A stretch of DNA of 64,000 bases, taken from assembly GCA_031414805.1 (NCBI GenBank), contig JANOQJ010000086.1, forward strand, positions 1 through 64,000, written 5' to 3'. A program made the position numbers and the translations under genes. The notes under the pieces were generated by a model. It had not been told where the DNA came from, ran no database searches, and saw only the letters and a program-made list of their open reading frames with translations. Within the stretch, counting starts at the first letter, position 1. Every line of letters begins with the position of its first letter. This document shows positions 1 through 8,063 of this stretch, one piece after another. The DNA comes from JAAFIW01 sp031414805 (GTDB lineage: Bacteria; Pseudomonadota; Gammaproteobacteria; Burkholderiales; Burkholderiaceae_C).

Positions 1-132
1 AACAAAGCCTTTGACAGCATGGATGATCTGGAGGATGACTTGGTCAAAGGCCTACAGGCACTGGAGGCCGATCAAAGCAGGGTCAAGTCCATTGCAGGGT
101 GGGAATGGATAATTAGTGCTGTTGAAAATTAG
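1..132 (+). CDS. IS630-family transposase, C-terminal end (partial)
   Basis: The window opens inside an open frame of 43 codons that ends with TAG at 130-132. The residues FDSMDDLEDDLVKGL followed by SRVKSIAGWEWI resemble the C-terminal helix and tail of IS630/Tc1-type DDE transposases, downstream of the catalytic Glu. The catalytic core lies outside the window, so neither integrity nor IS identity can be judged. The element's terminal inverted repeat should lie shortly after the stop, but I cannot place the boundary. The family call comes from a short stretch and is moderate. Confidence 0.5.
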   Translation, partial: NKAFDSMDDLEDDLVKGLQALEADQSRVKSIAGWEWIISAVEN

Positions 133-313
133 AATTGGAATCAGAGATCAGGTGAAGCATTTCGCGCAGCACAATTTCGGGTGCCAGGCTTTTGCCAACC
201 AGGCGCATCACCTCGGTCATTAAAAGCAGCTCATGCGCCCGCCATTCGGTGGCGACTTTTTGGGGGTTTGTCGATTCAGTGCTGGTGCGAGTGGACATGC
301 GATTGACAAGCAA
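113..313 (-). CDS. Short hypothetical ORF ending at the IS edge
   Basis: This reading frame of about 61-66 codons has proteobacterial-looking composition (TEWRAHELLLMTEVMRLVGK) and runs leftward into the end of the transposase. Its last residues (SNSNFQQH) are read from DNA that overlaps the transposase 3' end. I therefore suspect a gene whose 3' end was replaced by the inserted element. The start is uncertain: an ATG at 298 (MSTRTSTE) is the better candidate. I do not recognise a family, and it may not be expressed. Confidence 0.25.
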   Translation of the reverse strand: MLVNRMSTRTSTESTNPQKVATEWRAHELLLMTEVMRLVGKSLAPEIVLREMLHLISDSNSNFQQH

Positions 314-360
314 TAAGCCAGCCAGACAGAGCCGTGTTCATCCGCGATGAAAGATGAACC

Positions 361-416
361 GTTCGCCCTGAACCTGTCGAAGGGCTCATAGTGACGTTGA
401 CAGGCTCAGGGCGAAC
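361..416. repeat. Inverted repeat of the GTTCGCCCTGA type
   Basis: Two 18-base arms (361-378 and 399-416) are complementary with one mismatch and enclose about 20 bases. The outer sequence GTTCGCCCTGA is a common intergenic repeat in proteobacteria. Related pieces occur at 16493-16575 and 34764-34792. Confidence 0.7.
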
Positions 417-546
417 AGAAGTTGATACTTCACCGGACCGAATCAATAAACGAATCAATAGACGGCGGCTTGAGCGGTGACACGTGTCGCACCTAAACTG
501 CGCACACCGGCGAAGGTTCTGCTGGTTTTCTGATCAGGGAGTGACC

Positions 547-1734
547 ATGAAAAACAAACTCGCGCAGATCGCGGCGGCCATTTGCTTGGGCAGTCTGGGC
601 TTGTGCACCCTCGCTGCGGCATCGCGGCTGGTGGACAACGGCGCATCCACTATTTCGCCCACCAATCCCGAGGGCAACATCTTTCGCGCCACGCAAACCG
701 TGCCGGGCGGCATCGGGCACCAGCTCATCATTCCTTACTACAGCGTGCAGGCCGGCAACGCCACCTTGATCAACCTGATCAACACCGACACGGAGAACGC
801 CAAAGCGGTGAAAGTGCGGTTTCGCGGTGTGTCGAATGCCGACAGCGTGCTGGACTTTCAGGTGTTTCTCTCGCCAGGCGATATGTGGACCGCCAACCTC
901 AGCCGGGGCGCCGATGGCCGGGCGGTGCTGACCCATAACGATGTCAGCTGCACCATTCCGCAAACCTTGAGCGGCACGGCGTTTTCCACCACCCGCCTGA
1001 ACCCACGCCTGACGGGCGACGCACTGGCCGCCGAGACCCGTGAGGGCTATGTGGAGATCATCAACATGGCCGACATTCCGCCCCTGGCCATTGACGTGAC
1101 CGGCGGCCTCATTGTCCCGGGCACACCCCCGTTTGGCGCGCCGCTGGCCAGTGCCAACCCGCTGTTCACCACCGTCAAACACATCAAGCGTGTGGCCCCG
1201 TGCTACAGCTCGTCCGCCAGCGCATCGACCCTCACAAGACTGAACAACGACCCCACCACCCTGGGCGCAGCCTATGCACTGGGCCTGCGTGCGCCGTCCA
1301 CCGGCCTGACAGCCAACTGGACCATCATCAATGTGCCGCAATCAGGGGCGGCCATCGGCGAGGCACTGGCCATCGAAGTGCGCAACCCCTACAACGGTGA
1401 ACCGGGCCGGGGCGCCATCGTGTACTTCCCGCAAAACAGCGCATTCGCCGCCACACCCGACCTGTTCACAGCCGACCCGAGCTTGCGCACCAGCAATGCA
1501 GGCCCCACCGGCGTGCAGGACGGCAAAGGCGCACCGTTTGCAGGCCTGCCACTGCCCATGGCGGTGGCCCGCAATGCCGACCTGCCCGACCTGTCCACCC
1601 TGTATTCGATTGGCTCGCCCCGTGTTCGGCCGGGCCTTCACCCGCGTGGGCAACGGCGGCGTGTCGGCCAACTTTGGCGCGTCATGGGAGCACCGCTACA
1701 ACCGCCCTGTGCCTTGATGTTGCATCCAGAATGA
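547..1734 (+). CDS. Secreted surface-type protein, frameshifted near its C-terminus
   Basis: ATG 547 is chosen because AGGGAG lies just upstream at 536-541 and a signal peptide follows (MKNKLAQIAAAICLGSLG...AAA). The mature part contains GHQLIIPYYSVQAGNATLINLINT and a FRG...DFQVFLSPGDMW block. As far as I recall, these are typical of a family of cell-surface proteins of unknown function in Burkholderiales. The last 39 residues look unnatural (RPGLHPRGQRRRVGQL). One frame away, the sequence VFGRAFTRVGNGG...NFGASWEHRYN continues to a stop at 1717 and fits the family far better. The shift falls in the CCCC run at 1618-1621, so this is a one-base insertion or a sequencing error. The likely true product ends at 1717. 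Confidence 0.6.
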   Translation: MKNKLAQIAAAICLGSLGLCTLAAASRLVDNGASTISPTNPEGNIFRATQTVPGGIGHQLIIPYYSVQAGNATLINLINTDTENAKAVKVRFRGVSNADSVLDFQVFLSPGDMWTANLSRGADGRAVLTHNDVSCTIPQTLSGTAFSTTRLNPRLTGDALAAETREGYVEIINMADIPPLAIDVTGGLIVPGTPPFGAPLASANPLFTTVKHIKRVAPCYSSSASASTLTRLNNDPTTLGAAYALGLRAPSTGLTANWTIINVPQSGAAIGEALAIEVRNPYNGEPGRGAIVYFPQNSAFAATPDLFTADPSLRTSNAGPTGVQDGKGAPFAGLPLPMAVARNADLPDLSTLYSIGSPRVRPGLHPRGQRRRVGQLWRVMGAPLQPPCALMLHPE

Positions 1735-1740
1735 ATGGTT

Positions 1741-1790
1741 AGCGCTATACAAATGGTAGCTGCTTGAGCAGTATCCACAAGGGCGAGAGC
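1741..1790 (+). repeat. Interspersed 60 bp element, copy 1
   Basis: Carries the core TAGCTGCTTGAGCAGTAT at 1757-1774, just after the end of the surface-protein gene. Plus is used here for the orientation that reads this core. Confidence 0.85.
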
Positions 1791-1869
1791 CCCTAAACGC
1801 TATAAATTCACGTAGCTGCTGACCTCAGAAATAAAACGTCCATCAGCAAAAGACGCTGAATACCACCCC

Positions 1870-4242
1870 TCATGGTTTGCTCAAAACCAGCGTTGGTGCA
1901 ATGCGCTGGCGTTCCACATCCTCTGGGTGAAAAGGCAGCTGAGGCCAGCGTTTGTCTGCGTATAGGCGCAACTGGTCTGTTTGGTGTGGCGAGCTTGGAT
2001 TGGTGCTTTGACCGTACACCAGCAGCACCTGCGCTACCGGGCCCCGCTCGTCGAATGTCACGGTTTGGACGTAGCTGGTGCCATAGTCGATGCGGATACC
2101 GGAACTGCTGATACCTGGCCGCCCGCGGTCACCCACATTGTTGAGCACGCCTTCGCTGTCATCGCCGCCATGCAAGGGGATGTTGTCGTTTGAAAACACG
2201 ACGCGCTGGACCTGTCCCAAAGGCGCATCGATGGCAAAGCCTGCGTCGCGCAGTTTCTTCACCGCTCCAGCCAGGGCGTCCCAGGTGCGGGTGGCAACCG
2301 CCGCGTCGCTCATGCGCAAGCCTGCTGGCGTGGCCACTGGGCGCGTCTTGTCGAATGGCTCGCGGTAGACGTTAGGAATCGCGCTGGCAGTGCGCCAAAA
2401 CTCGCGGAATAAGGGTGCACCTTTGGCATCGGCGTTGCTGTGCATCCCAGAGTCGTGAAAGGTTTTAAGGGCTGCGCAGCCGTCTTTGGCCTCGGCACTA
2501 GGCGCTTGGGGGCAGGCGACCAGTAAATCGGGCAACACCATGCGGGCCAGCAAGTTGCGGTTGTCGAACAATTGGTTCTGCATCCCGACCAGCGTCACCT
2601 TGCCCTTACCCAGCATTTCTGGGATTTCAATCAAGCCCGAGCGGGTGCGCGAGCGGCGAACCATGTCGTCACCCACCATGACGGAGACCGGACTCCACTT
2701 GTGATCAGGATGGGTATAAAAATAGCTGTCGTTGCTGTTGTGCAGCCAATCTTGCCGCACCACCACGGGCATGCGTGCAGGCGCTATCAACCCCGGTACA
2801 GGGGAAGCGCTGTCGCGCTTCCAGTTGCAGTCGCTGCGCGAACCATTGAGCACCACCAAATTGGCCGAGCCCAGCAGTGCCGCCGCTGGGCGGCTGGGTG
2901 CGCAGCGCTGAATATCTGCCACCTCCAGGTCAGGCACACCGCTGACATCGGCATACATGGCGTCGCCAGCGCGGTCAACGGCGATGGTGTTGACAAACGG
3001 CGTACCCATCAGGTTCATGGCGCTGCGCAAATCGCCCACGCTGCGCGCTTTGGCAAACTGGATGTACATGTCGGTTGAACGCACGCTGCCGGCATTGGCA
3101 TCTTGTATGGCGTAGGCGCGCTCAGCCGTCCAGCCCAAACCGGCGCGCGGCATGACGAGAATCGGGCCAAAGCGGCTGGTCCACACCGTTTGCTCACGCC
3201 CGCCAACTGTCACCTTTTTGGCGACCATCGCCTCTTCTTTGCCGTCGATGATGTAGCTGGTGGGTTTGCCGGGGGCTAAGGTCAGCTCGTGCAGCGTGAA
3301 GCGCTTGCCGGTTGAAACGGTATGCGACCAGGCGACATCTTTGTTAAAGCCAATTTGTACGGCGGCTGTCCAGCCCAGTGCTGCTCCCATCACGTCCAGT
3401 TCGCCCGGTACCGTCAAGCGCATTTGGTAAAAGCGACTGGGCCCTACCCAGGGGTAGTGTGGGTTACCTAGCAACATACCGCTGCCATTGGCCGTGGTTT
3501 GCTTGCCAAAAGCCCAGGCATTAGAGCCCAGCGGAGCGTCGAGCACGCCCGCTTCTCGAAGTTGGTCGCGTGCGCCTTGCGCGTAGGCCAGCTCATCCAC
3601 CAAGGTACTGCCCTGCTCTGTCGGCGGTATTGAGGCCGCTTTCACAGGTGGTGCTGCGGCGGCAATCGCGTCGGCCAAAGCGCCAGCACCCGCCTGCACC
3701 TGAATCGCCTCTGTTGCGCGGTAAATATCAAGCAGCGTCATGGGTTGAACCCACGGCTTGCCGTTGCATTCTGTCGGCAGCTTGCCCGCGTTGTCTTGCA
3801 AATAGCGGTTAAAGCCCGCCACGTAGCCTTTAGCCATCGCCCGGTTGTTCTCGCCTGATTGATCCCAACTGGCGTTGAGTTTGGCATCGTTCATGTGGGA
3901 CTGCACAAACGTGTCAATCACAGCATTGGGCAAGGTGCGCACACCCAGCACGCCCGTGGCTGTCGCCCCAAAATGCTGCGAGCGCTGGCCACGCACAGTG
4001 GCCATCACATCAAAACTCAGGCAAACATTGTCTTGCGCATGGGCATAAGCCGTGCCGTAAGCCAGCATCTCCATATTGGAGGCCGTGACGTGCGGTATGC
4101 CGTGCGTGGTGCGAACAATCCGAACGCTGTCGCCAGCGGGTCCAAAGGTGCTGCCTTGCGGCATGCTGGTGCAAGCAGCCAGCCCCAGCAAAGCCGTTGC
4201 AATGGCGATCAAACGAAGTCCGGCGGGCTGAGAAGATTTCAT
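1870..4242 (-). CDS. Penicillin acylase-family protein, PvdQ/AHL acylase type
   Basis: This 790-residue protein is an N-terminal nucleophile hydrolase that should cleave amide bonds, most plausibly the acyl chain of N-acyl-homoserine lactones or related lipidated molecules. The self-cleavage junction is visible as LGSNAWAFG, giving Ser240 as the likely nucleophile and beta-chain N-terminus. The following MLLGNPHYPW...RFYQMRLTVPG...LDVMGA block matches PvdQ-type AHL acylases more closely than penicillin G acylases. The N-terminus carries a lipobox (LAAC, Cys24), so it is probably a lipoprotein rather than freely periplasmic. It is divergent from a LysR gene, with 98 bases between the two starts, and that regulator may control it. 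No LuxI or LuxR gene is visible in the window. Substrate is inferred from family only. Confidence 0.85.
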   Translation of the reverse strand: MKSSQPAGLRLIAIATALLGLAACTSMPQGSTFGPAGDSVRIVRTTHGIPHVTASNMEMLAYGTAYAHAQDNVCLSFDVMATVRGQRSQHFGATATGVLGVRTLPNAVIDTFVQSHMNDAKLNASWDQSGENNRAMAKGYVAGFNRYLQDNAGKLPTECNGKPWVQPMTLLDIYRATEAIQVQAGAGALADAIAAAAPPVKAASIPPTEQGSTLVDELAYAQGARDQLREAGVLDAPLGSNAWAFGKQTTANGSGMLLGNPHYPWVGPSRFYQMRLTVPGELDVMGAALGWTAAVQIGFNKDVAWSHTVSTGKRFTLHELTLAPGKPTSYIIDGKEEAMVAKKVTVGGREQTVWTSRFGPILVMPRAGLGWTAERAYAIQDANAGSVRSTDMYIQFAKARSVGDLRSAMNLMGTPFVNTIAVDRAGDAMYADVSGVPDLEVADIQRCAPSRPAAALLGSANLVVLNGSRSDCNWKRDSASPVPGLIAPARMPVVVRQDWLHNSNDSYFYTHPDHKWSPVSVMVGDDMVRRSRTRSGLIEIPEMLGKGKVTLVGMQNQLFDNRNLLARMVLPDLLVACPQAPSAEAKDGCAALKTFHDSGMHSNADAKGAPLFREFWRTASAIPNVYREPFDKTRPVATPAGLRMSDAAVATRTWDALAGAVKKLRDAGFAIDAPLGQVQRVVFSNDNIPLHGGDDSEGVLNNVGDRGRPGISSSGIRIDYGTSYVQTVTFDERGPVAQVLLVYGQSTNPSSPHQTDQLRLYADKRWPQLPFHPEDVERQRIAPTLVLSKP

Positions 4243-4340
4243 GGGTGTACTCCTAGTCTTTTGTAACGCTGGATACTAAAAATCACTATACGTACTGTCA
4301 AATGCATAATTAGCAAGATTTCAATCGCTTTTTTGAATGA

Positions 4341-5270
4341 ATGAATGCCACTATTGCCCAGTTAAGGCACTTTATTGCGCTTGCCGAAAGCGGCAGCTTT
4401 ACCCGGGCTGCAGACCACACGCGGCGATCACAAGCCGCATTTAGTCGCAGTATTTCAGTACTTGAAGCCACCTTGGGCGGTGAACTGGTGGAACGGGTTG
4501 GGCGCGGTAATAAGCTCACCCTCATGGGCCGCATGGTGCTGGCACATGCCCGTCAGGTTGTTGCCCAGGTTGATGAGTTACATCAGGTAGCGCTTCACCA
4601 CGTCAGTGGCCATGCAGGACACATCCGTATCGGGCTGGGACCCACGCCTGCAGCGCTACTGTCACAGCCGCTTTTGCATTTTGCGTGCAACTACCCTGGC
4701 GGCATGCGGATCCGGATAACAAGGGGTCCGAGGGAGCAACAGCTACTGGCCTTGCGTAATCGACAGGTCGATGCACTGGTGACAGACTTGCGGTCAATTC
4801 CGCATGCCGATACCGATCTTTTGGTGAAAGAAGCGGCCGAAATGCCCTTGGGTGTTGTCTGTCGATCGGGGCATCCACTGACACAAAAAGCGCAACCAAC
4901 CTTGCTCGACTTACTGACATATCCCATTGCAAGCACTGCGATGACAGATATGTTCACGAAAGAGCTGGTGGCGCACTTTGGGCTTAACGTCCATCCCGAT
5001 ATAAGTGTGTCAATAGAGTCGGAGGATGTACCTGAACTTTTGCAAGCGGTATGCCGCAGTAACACTGTGTATGTGGGTGTTTTGGCGCCAGCACGCACAC
5101 TGATACAGCAAGATCAGCTGGTGGTACTTCCCTTTGCATCTGGAGGATTGACCTCCCGTATTGCTTGGGTACAACGACAAGTACGGGCTCCAAACCCTGC
5201 GCTCGATGAAATACAGACTCTAGTTTGTGCGGAACTAGCCATTCAGCAAAATCTATTCAGATGTTATTGA
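4341..5270 (+). CDS. LysR-family transcriptional regulator
   Basis: The 309-residue product has the standard LysR layout. An N-terminal winged helix-turn-helix (FIALAESGSFTRAADHTRR...SRSISVLEATLG) is followed by a periplasmic-binding-like effector domain from about residue 90. ATG 4341 is the natural start, since the family motif begins within ten residues. It is divergent from the acylase gene and shares its 98-base control region, the usual arrangement for a LysR protein regulating its neighbour. The effector is unknown. The downstream chromate transporter genes are on the same strand but begin 88 bases later, so a link to them is less likely. Confidence 0.9.
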   Translation: MNATIAQLRHFIALAESGSFTRAADHTRRSQAAFSRSISVLEATLGGELVERVGRGNKLTLMGRMVLAHARQVVAQVDELHQVALHHVSGHAGHIRIGLGPTPAALLSQPLLHFACNYPGGMRIRITRGPREQQLLALRNRQVDALVTDLRSIPHADTDLLVKEAAEMPLGVVCRSGHPLTQKAQPTLLDLLTYPIASTAMTDMFTKELVAHFGLNVHPDISVSIESEDVPELLQAVCRSNTVYVGVLAPARTLIQQDQLVVLPFASGGLTSRIAWVQRQVRAPNPALDEIQTLVCAELAIQQNLFRCY

Positions 5271-5358
5271 TACGGCCCGATGAAACATAAAGGAGCAAAG
5301 CCCAACTGCCTGCTTCCCGAGTAGCCAGCCAGGCGGAACGCCACCCAATAATCCCCCT

Positions 5359-5946
5359 ATGCCTGAAACCACCTCTCCTGGCACCCTCCCACCTCAACCC
5401 CAACCCCAATCCTGCACCGACCTGTTCTGGTCCTTCACCTGGCTGGCCTTGCAGGGTTTTGGCGGCGTGCTGGCGGTGGTGCAGCGCGAGCTGGTGGAAA
5501 AGAAACAGTGGCTCACGCGCGAGGAGTTTGTGGAGGAATGGGCGGTGGCGCAGATCATGCCGGGGCCCAATGTGGTGAACCTGGCGCTGATGATTGGCGG
5601 GCGCTACTTTGGCCTGCGTGGTGCGCTCAGCGCGCTGGCGGGCATGCTGGCCGCGCCGCTGGTGGTGGTGCTCTTGCTGGCTGTTCTTTATGCCCAGTTT
5701 GCGCAGGTGCCACAGGTGCAGGGCGCGCTGCGCGGCATGGGTGCGGTGGCGGCGGGGCTGATTGCGGCCACGGGCCTGAAGCTGATGGTGGCACTGAACA
5801 AGCATCCACTGGGCTTGTGGGTTTGCGCGGTGCTGGGCCTGCTGTGTTTTGTACTGGTGGCGCTGCTGCGGCTACCGCTGGCCTGGGTGCTGCCGGTGCT
5901 GGGCTTGTTGGCCTGCACGATGACGTGGATGAAGCTCAAACCATGA
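5359..5946 (+). CDS. Chromate transporter, first short-chain ChrA subunit
   Basis: This 195-residue membrane protein corresponds to one half of a full-length ChrA (CHR family) transporter. It carries the signature GFGGVLAVVQRELVE...W near residues 30-50 and PGPNVVNLALMIG near residue 75. The remainder forms about six hydrophobic segments. It ends in the four-base overlap ATGA with the second half, which shows translational coupling. Paired short-chain CHR proteins are known to act together in chromate efflux, but CHR proteins can also have other substrates. No clear Shine-Dalgarno sequence precedes ATG 5359, although the coding signal is strong. Confidence 0.85.
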   Translation: MPETTSPGTLPPQPQPQSCTDLFWSFTWLALQGFGGVLAVVQRELVEKKQWLTREEFVEEWAVAQIMPGPNVVNLALMIGGRYFGLRGALSALAGMLAAPLVVVLLLAVLYAQFAQVPQVQGALRGMGAVAAGLIAATGLKLMVALNKHPLGLWVCAVLGLLCFVLVALLRLPLAWVLPVLGLLACTMTWMKLKP

Positions 5947-6515
5947 ACACCGTTTTGACAAGCGCCGATTGGCTCGCGCTGTTTCTGCACTTCACCTCGC
6001 TGTCGCTGCTGTCGATTGGCGGCGCCATCACCGTGGCACCCGACATGCACCGCTACCTGGTGGATCAGCAGCATTGGCTCACCGATACTCAATTCACGGC
6101 CTCCATTGCGATTGCGCAGGCCGCGCCAGGGCCCAATGTGTTGTTCATCGCGCTTTTGGGCTGGCATGTCGGCCTGAACGCCGGCGGCCCGTGGGTGGCG
6201 TTTGGCGCGGTGTGGCTCACGATGATCGGCATCTTGCTGCCCAGCACCACATTGACCTACCTGGCCGCGCAATGGGGCCATCGCAACCGCGAGCTGCGGG
6301 CGGTGCGCGCCTTCAAACAGGGCTTGGCACCCATCGTGATTGCGCTGCTGATTGCCACCGGCTTCATTCTGGCCACCAGCACTGGCTACGCATTGACCAA
6401 CTGGCCGCTGTGGCTGCTGGCGGGCGTCACCTGCGTTGTGGTGTGGCGCACCAAAACGCATATGTTGTGGCTGTTGGGCGCAGGGGCTGTGCTCGGGGCG
6501 CTCGGGTTTTTGTAG
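5943..6515 (+). CDS. Chromate transporter, second short-chain ChrA subunit
   Basis: ATG 5943 overlaps the stop of the first subunit, giving a 190-residue protein (MNTVLTSADWLALFLHF...). It repeats the CHR domain signatures: SIGGAITVAPDMHRYLV near residue 25 and AQAAPGPNVLFIALLG near residue 60, plus several membrane segments. The two genes together make the equivalent of one full-length ChrA with antiparallel halves. A longer open frame starting further upstream overlaps the first gene out of frame and is rejected. Confidence 0.85.
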   Translation: MNTVLTSADWLALFLHFTSLSLLSIGGAITVAPDMHRYLVDQQHWLTDTQFTASIAIAQAAPGPNVLFIALLGWHVGLNAGGPWVAFGAVWLTMIGILLPSTTLTYLAAQWGHRNRELRAVRAFKQGLAPIVIALLIATGFILATSTGYALTNWPLWLLAGVTCVVVWRTKTHMLWLLGAGAVLGALGFL

Positions 6516-6522
6516 CGCGCCA

Positions 6523-6573
6523 GTGATGACGGATGACGAGTGACAAAGTGAGAGCCCAGTCATCTGTCATCAC
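6523..6573. repeat. Inverted repeat GTGATGACGGATGAC
   Basis: Arms 6523-6537 and 6559-6573 pair over 15 bases with one G-T wobble. They lie right after the chromate genes, so a terminator or boundary role is possible. The same arm sequence occurs at 48732-48746. Confidence 0.6.
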
Positions 6574-6618
6574 GCCCCAAGGGCAAGTCATTCATCATTC
6601 TTCGCAAGCAAGGCACGT

Positions 6619-7089
6619 ATGCACCCAGAACTGATCACCCCTTCCCTGAAATTCTTCGCCGACTTGCAAGTACAGGTGGGCACACCGCAAGCCTTGGGCC
6701 CAACTCGGCAGGGCATCCGCCGTCTCATCCCGGTCACCGGCGGCAGCGTGCGAGGCGATGACTGGACAGCGCGTGTACTACCCGGCGGGGCTGACTTTCA
6801 ACTCATCGCATCCGACACCCTGGCCCACCTTGACGCCCGCTACATGCTGGAAACCGATGGCGGCGACATGATTTACGTGACCAACCGCGCGCTGCGCAGC
6901 GGCCCCGCCGAGCTAATGGCACAACTGGCGCGCGGAGAGCCCGTCGACCCCGCACTGATTTACTTTCGCTGCGCGCCCAGTTTTGAAACCAGCTCTGCCG
7001 CGCTCGGCTGGATCACCCAACGCCTGTTTGTGGGCACCGGCGCGCGCCACCCACAGCAGGTGGTGATGCGGTTTTTTGAACTGAGTTGA
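6619..7089 (+). CDS. DUF3237 family protein
   Basis: This 156-residue soluble protein matches the DUF3237 (UPF0311) pattern: LGPTRQGIRRLIPVTGGSVRGD near residues 25-45, LPGGADFQLI, and a C-terminal RCAPSFETS...W..FVGTGAR block. Members form a small beta-barrel and have no settled function. Some cluster with degradative or redox genes. It lies 10 bases before the ceramidase-like gene on the same strand, so the two are probably cotranscribed. Confidence 0.8.
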   Translation: MHPELITPSLKFFADLQVQVGTPQALGPTRQGIRRLIPVTGGSVRGDDWTARVLPGGADFQLIASDTLAHLDARYMLETDGGDMIYVTNRALRSGPAELMAQLARGEPVDPALIYFRCAPSFETSSAALGWITQRLFVGTGARHPQQVVMRFFELS

Positions 7090-7098
7090 GCCCACACC

Positions 7099-7860
7099 AT
7101 GAACTGGACCGCCTACGTAGACGCCTACTGCGAACGCCTGATCCCCGGCTTTTGGGATGAACCGCTGAACGCCATCAGCAACCTGGCGTTCTGGTTGACG
7201 GCTTGGCTGGTGTGGCGGGTCTGGCAGACCACATTTAAGCCAAATAGGCCATCAGCCCTTGTGAATACTGCTCAAGCAGCTATCAATACAGGAGCAATCG
7301 AATCACGCCGCTGGGATATCGACACCTTGCTGGTATTGCAGATGCTGATTGGTGCGGGCAGTTTTGCCTTTCACACCTTCGCCACACGCTGGGCCGGCGC
7401 GCTGGACGTGATTTTTATTGCGCTGTACCTGCACTTTTATATGGCGGTGTATGTCCACCGCGTGCTGGGCGTGCGTTGGCCGCTGGCCTGGCTGGGCGTG
7501 CTGGCATTTTTGGTGCTCAGCCAGTTGGCCGGGTGGCTGTGCGGCCAGGCGGCGGCGCAGATCGGTGGCACTGTGCTGACACGGGCCGGGGCGGTCAGCA
7601 GCTACCTGGGCGCGTGGACGGTGCTGCTGCTTCTGATGGTTCACAGCTTCGTGAAAAAACGGCCGGTCGCCAAGGTTTTGGCAGGCGCAGCGGCTGTGTT
7701 CGCCGTGAGCCTGAGCTTGCGCCAGCTGGACATGCCGCTGTGCAGCGACTGGCGCTGGGGAACCCACTTTGCCTGGCACCTGCTGAACGCCACCACCTTG
7801 GGGCTGACCAGCTGGGCCATGGTGTGGGCGGCTCGGTCAGCACAACGTGCCAAAACGTAA
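7099..7860 (+). CDS. Ceramidase-like (CREST superfamily) membrane protein with an in-frame repeat insertion
   Basis: The 253-residue protein shows the alkaline ceramidase/PAQR-like pattern: CERLIPGFWDEPLNAISNLAF at residues 11-31, GAGSFAFHTFATRWAG near residue 90 and GTHFAWHLLNA near residue 225. These supply the His, Asp and Ser residues expected for zinc binding. Hydrophobic segments are consistent with about seven helices. Actual ceramide hydrolysis in a bacterium is unproven. The loop after the first helix (FKPNRPSALVNTAQAAINTG) is encoded by a copy of the interspersed 60 bp element (7235-7293) read in an open frame, so about 20 residues are probably a recent insertion. Confidence 0.75.
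   Translation: MNWTAYVDAYCERLIPGFWDEPLNAISNLAFWLTAWLVWRVWQTTFKPNRPSALVNTAQAAINTGAIESRRWDIDTLLVLQMLIGAGSFAFHTFATRWAGALDVIFIALYLHFYMAVYVHRVLGVRWPLAWLGVLAFLVLSQLAGWLCGQAAAQIGGTVLTRAGAVSSYLGAWTVLLLLMVHSFVKKRPVAKVLAGAAAVFAVSLSLRQLDMPLCSDWRWGTHFAWHLLNATTLGLTSWAMVWAARSAQRAKT
7235..7293 (-). repeat. Interspersed 60 bp element, copy 2, inside a coding sequence
   Basis: Core ATACTGCTCAAGCAGCTA at 7265-7282. It is read in frame as part of the ceramidase-like protein, in the loop between the first two helices. Confidence 0.85.
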
Positions 7861-8063
7861 CTAACGTCACAGAACTACGCAAGCGCAGCGCGTAGCCTGT
7901 CTCCTGGCGGACTGCGGGCGCAACTACCCCTATATCAAAAGTGGGCTCGGTCGATACATTGCCCCTGCCGCTGCGGTTTCGAAGGTTAAACCGAGATTGT
8001 TCATGAGGTCGGTGCAACACAGAAGCACCCAGGGCGTTTGTTTCTACCAAGAGGAGTCCCCCA

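Noticed and set aside
5508..5942. Upstream extension of the second chromate subunit
   Set aside because: It reads the first subunit out of frame; ATG 5943 in the ATGA overlap is the natural start.
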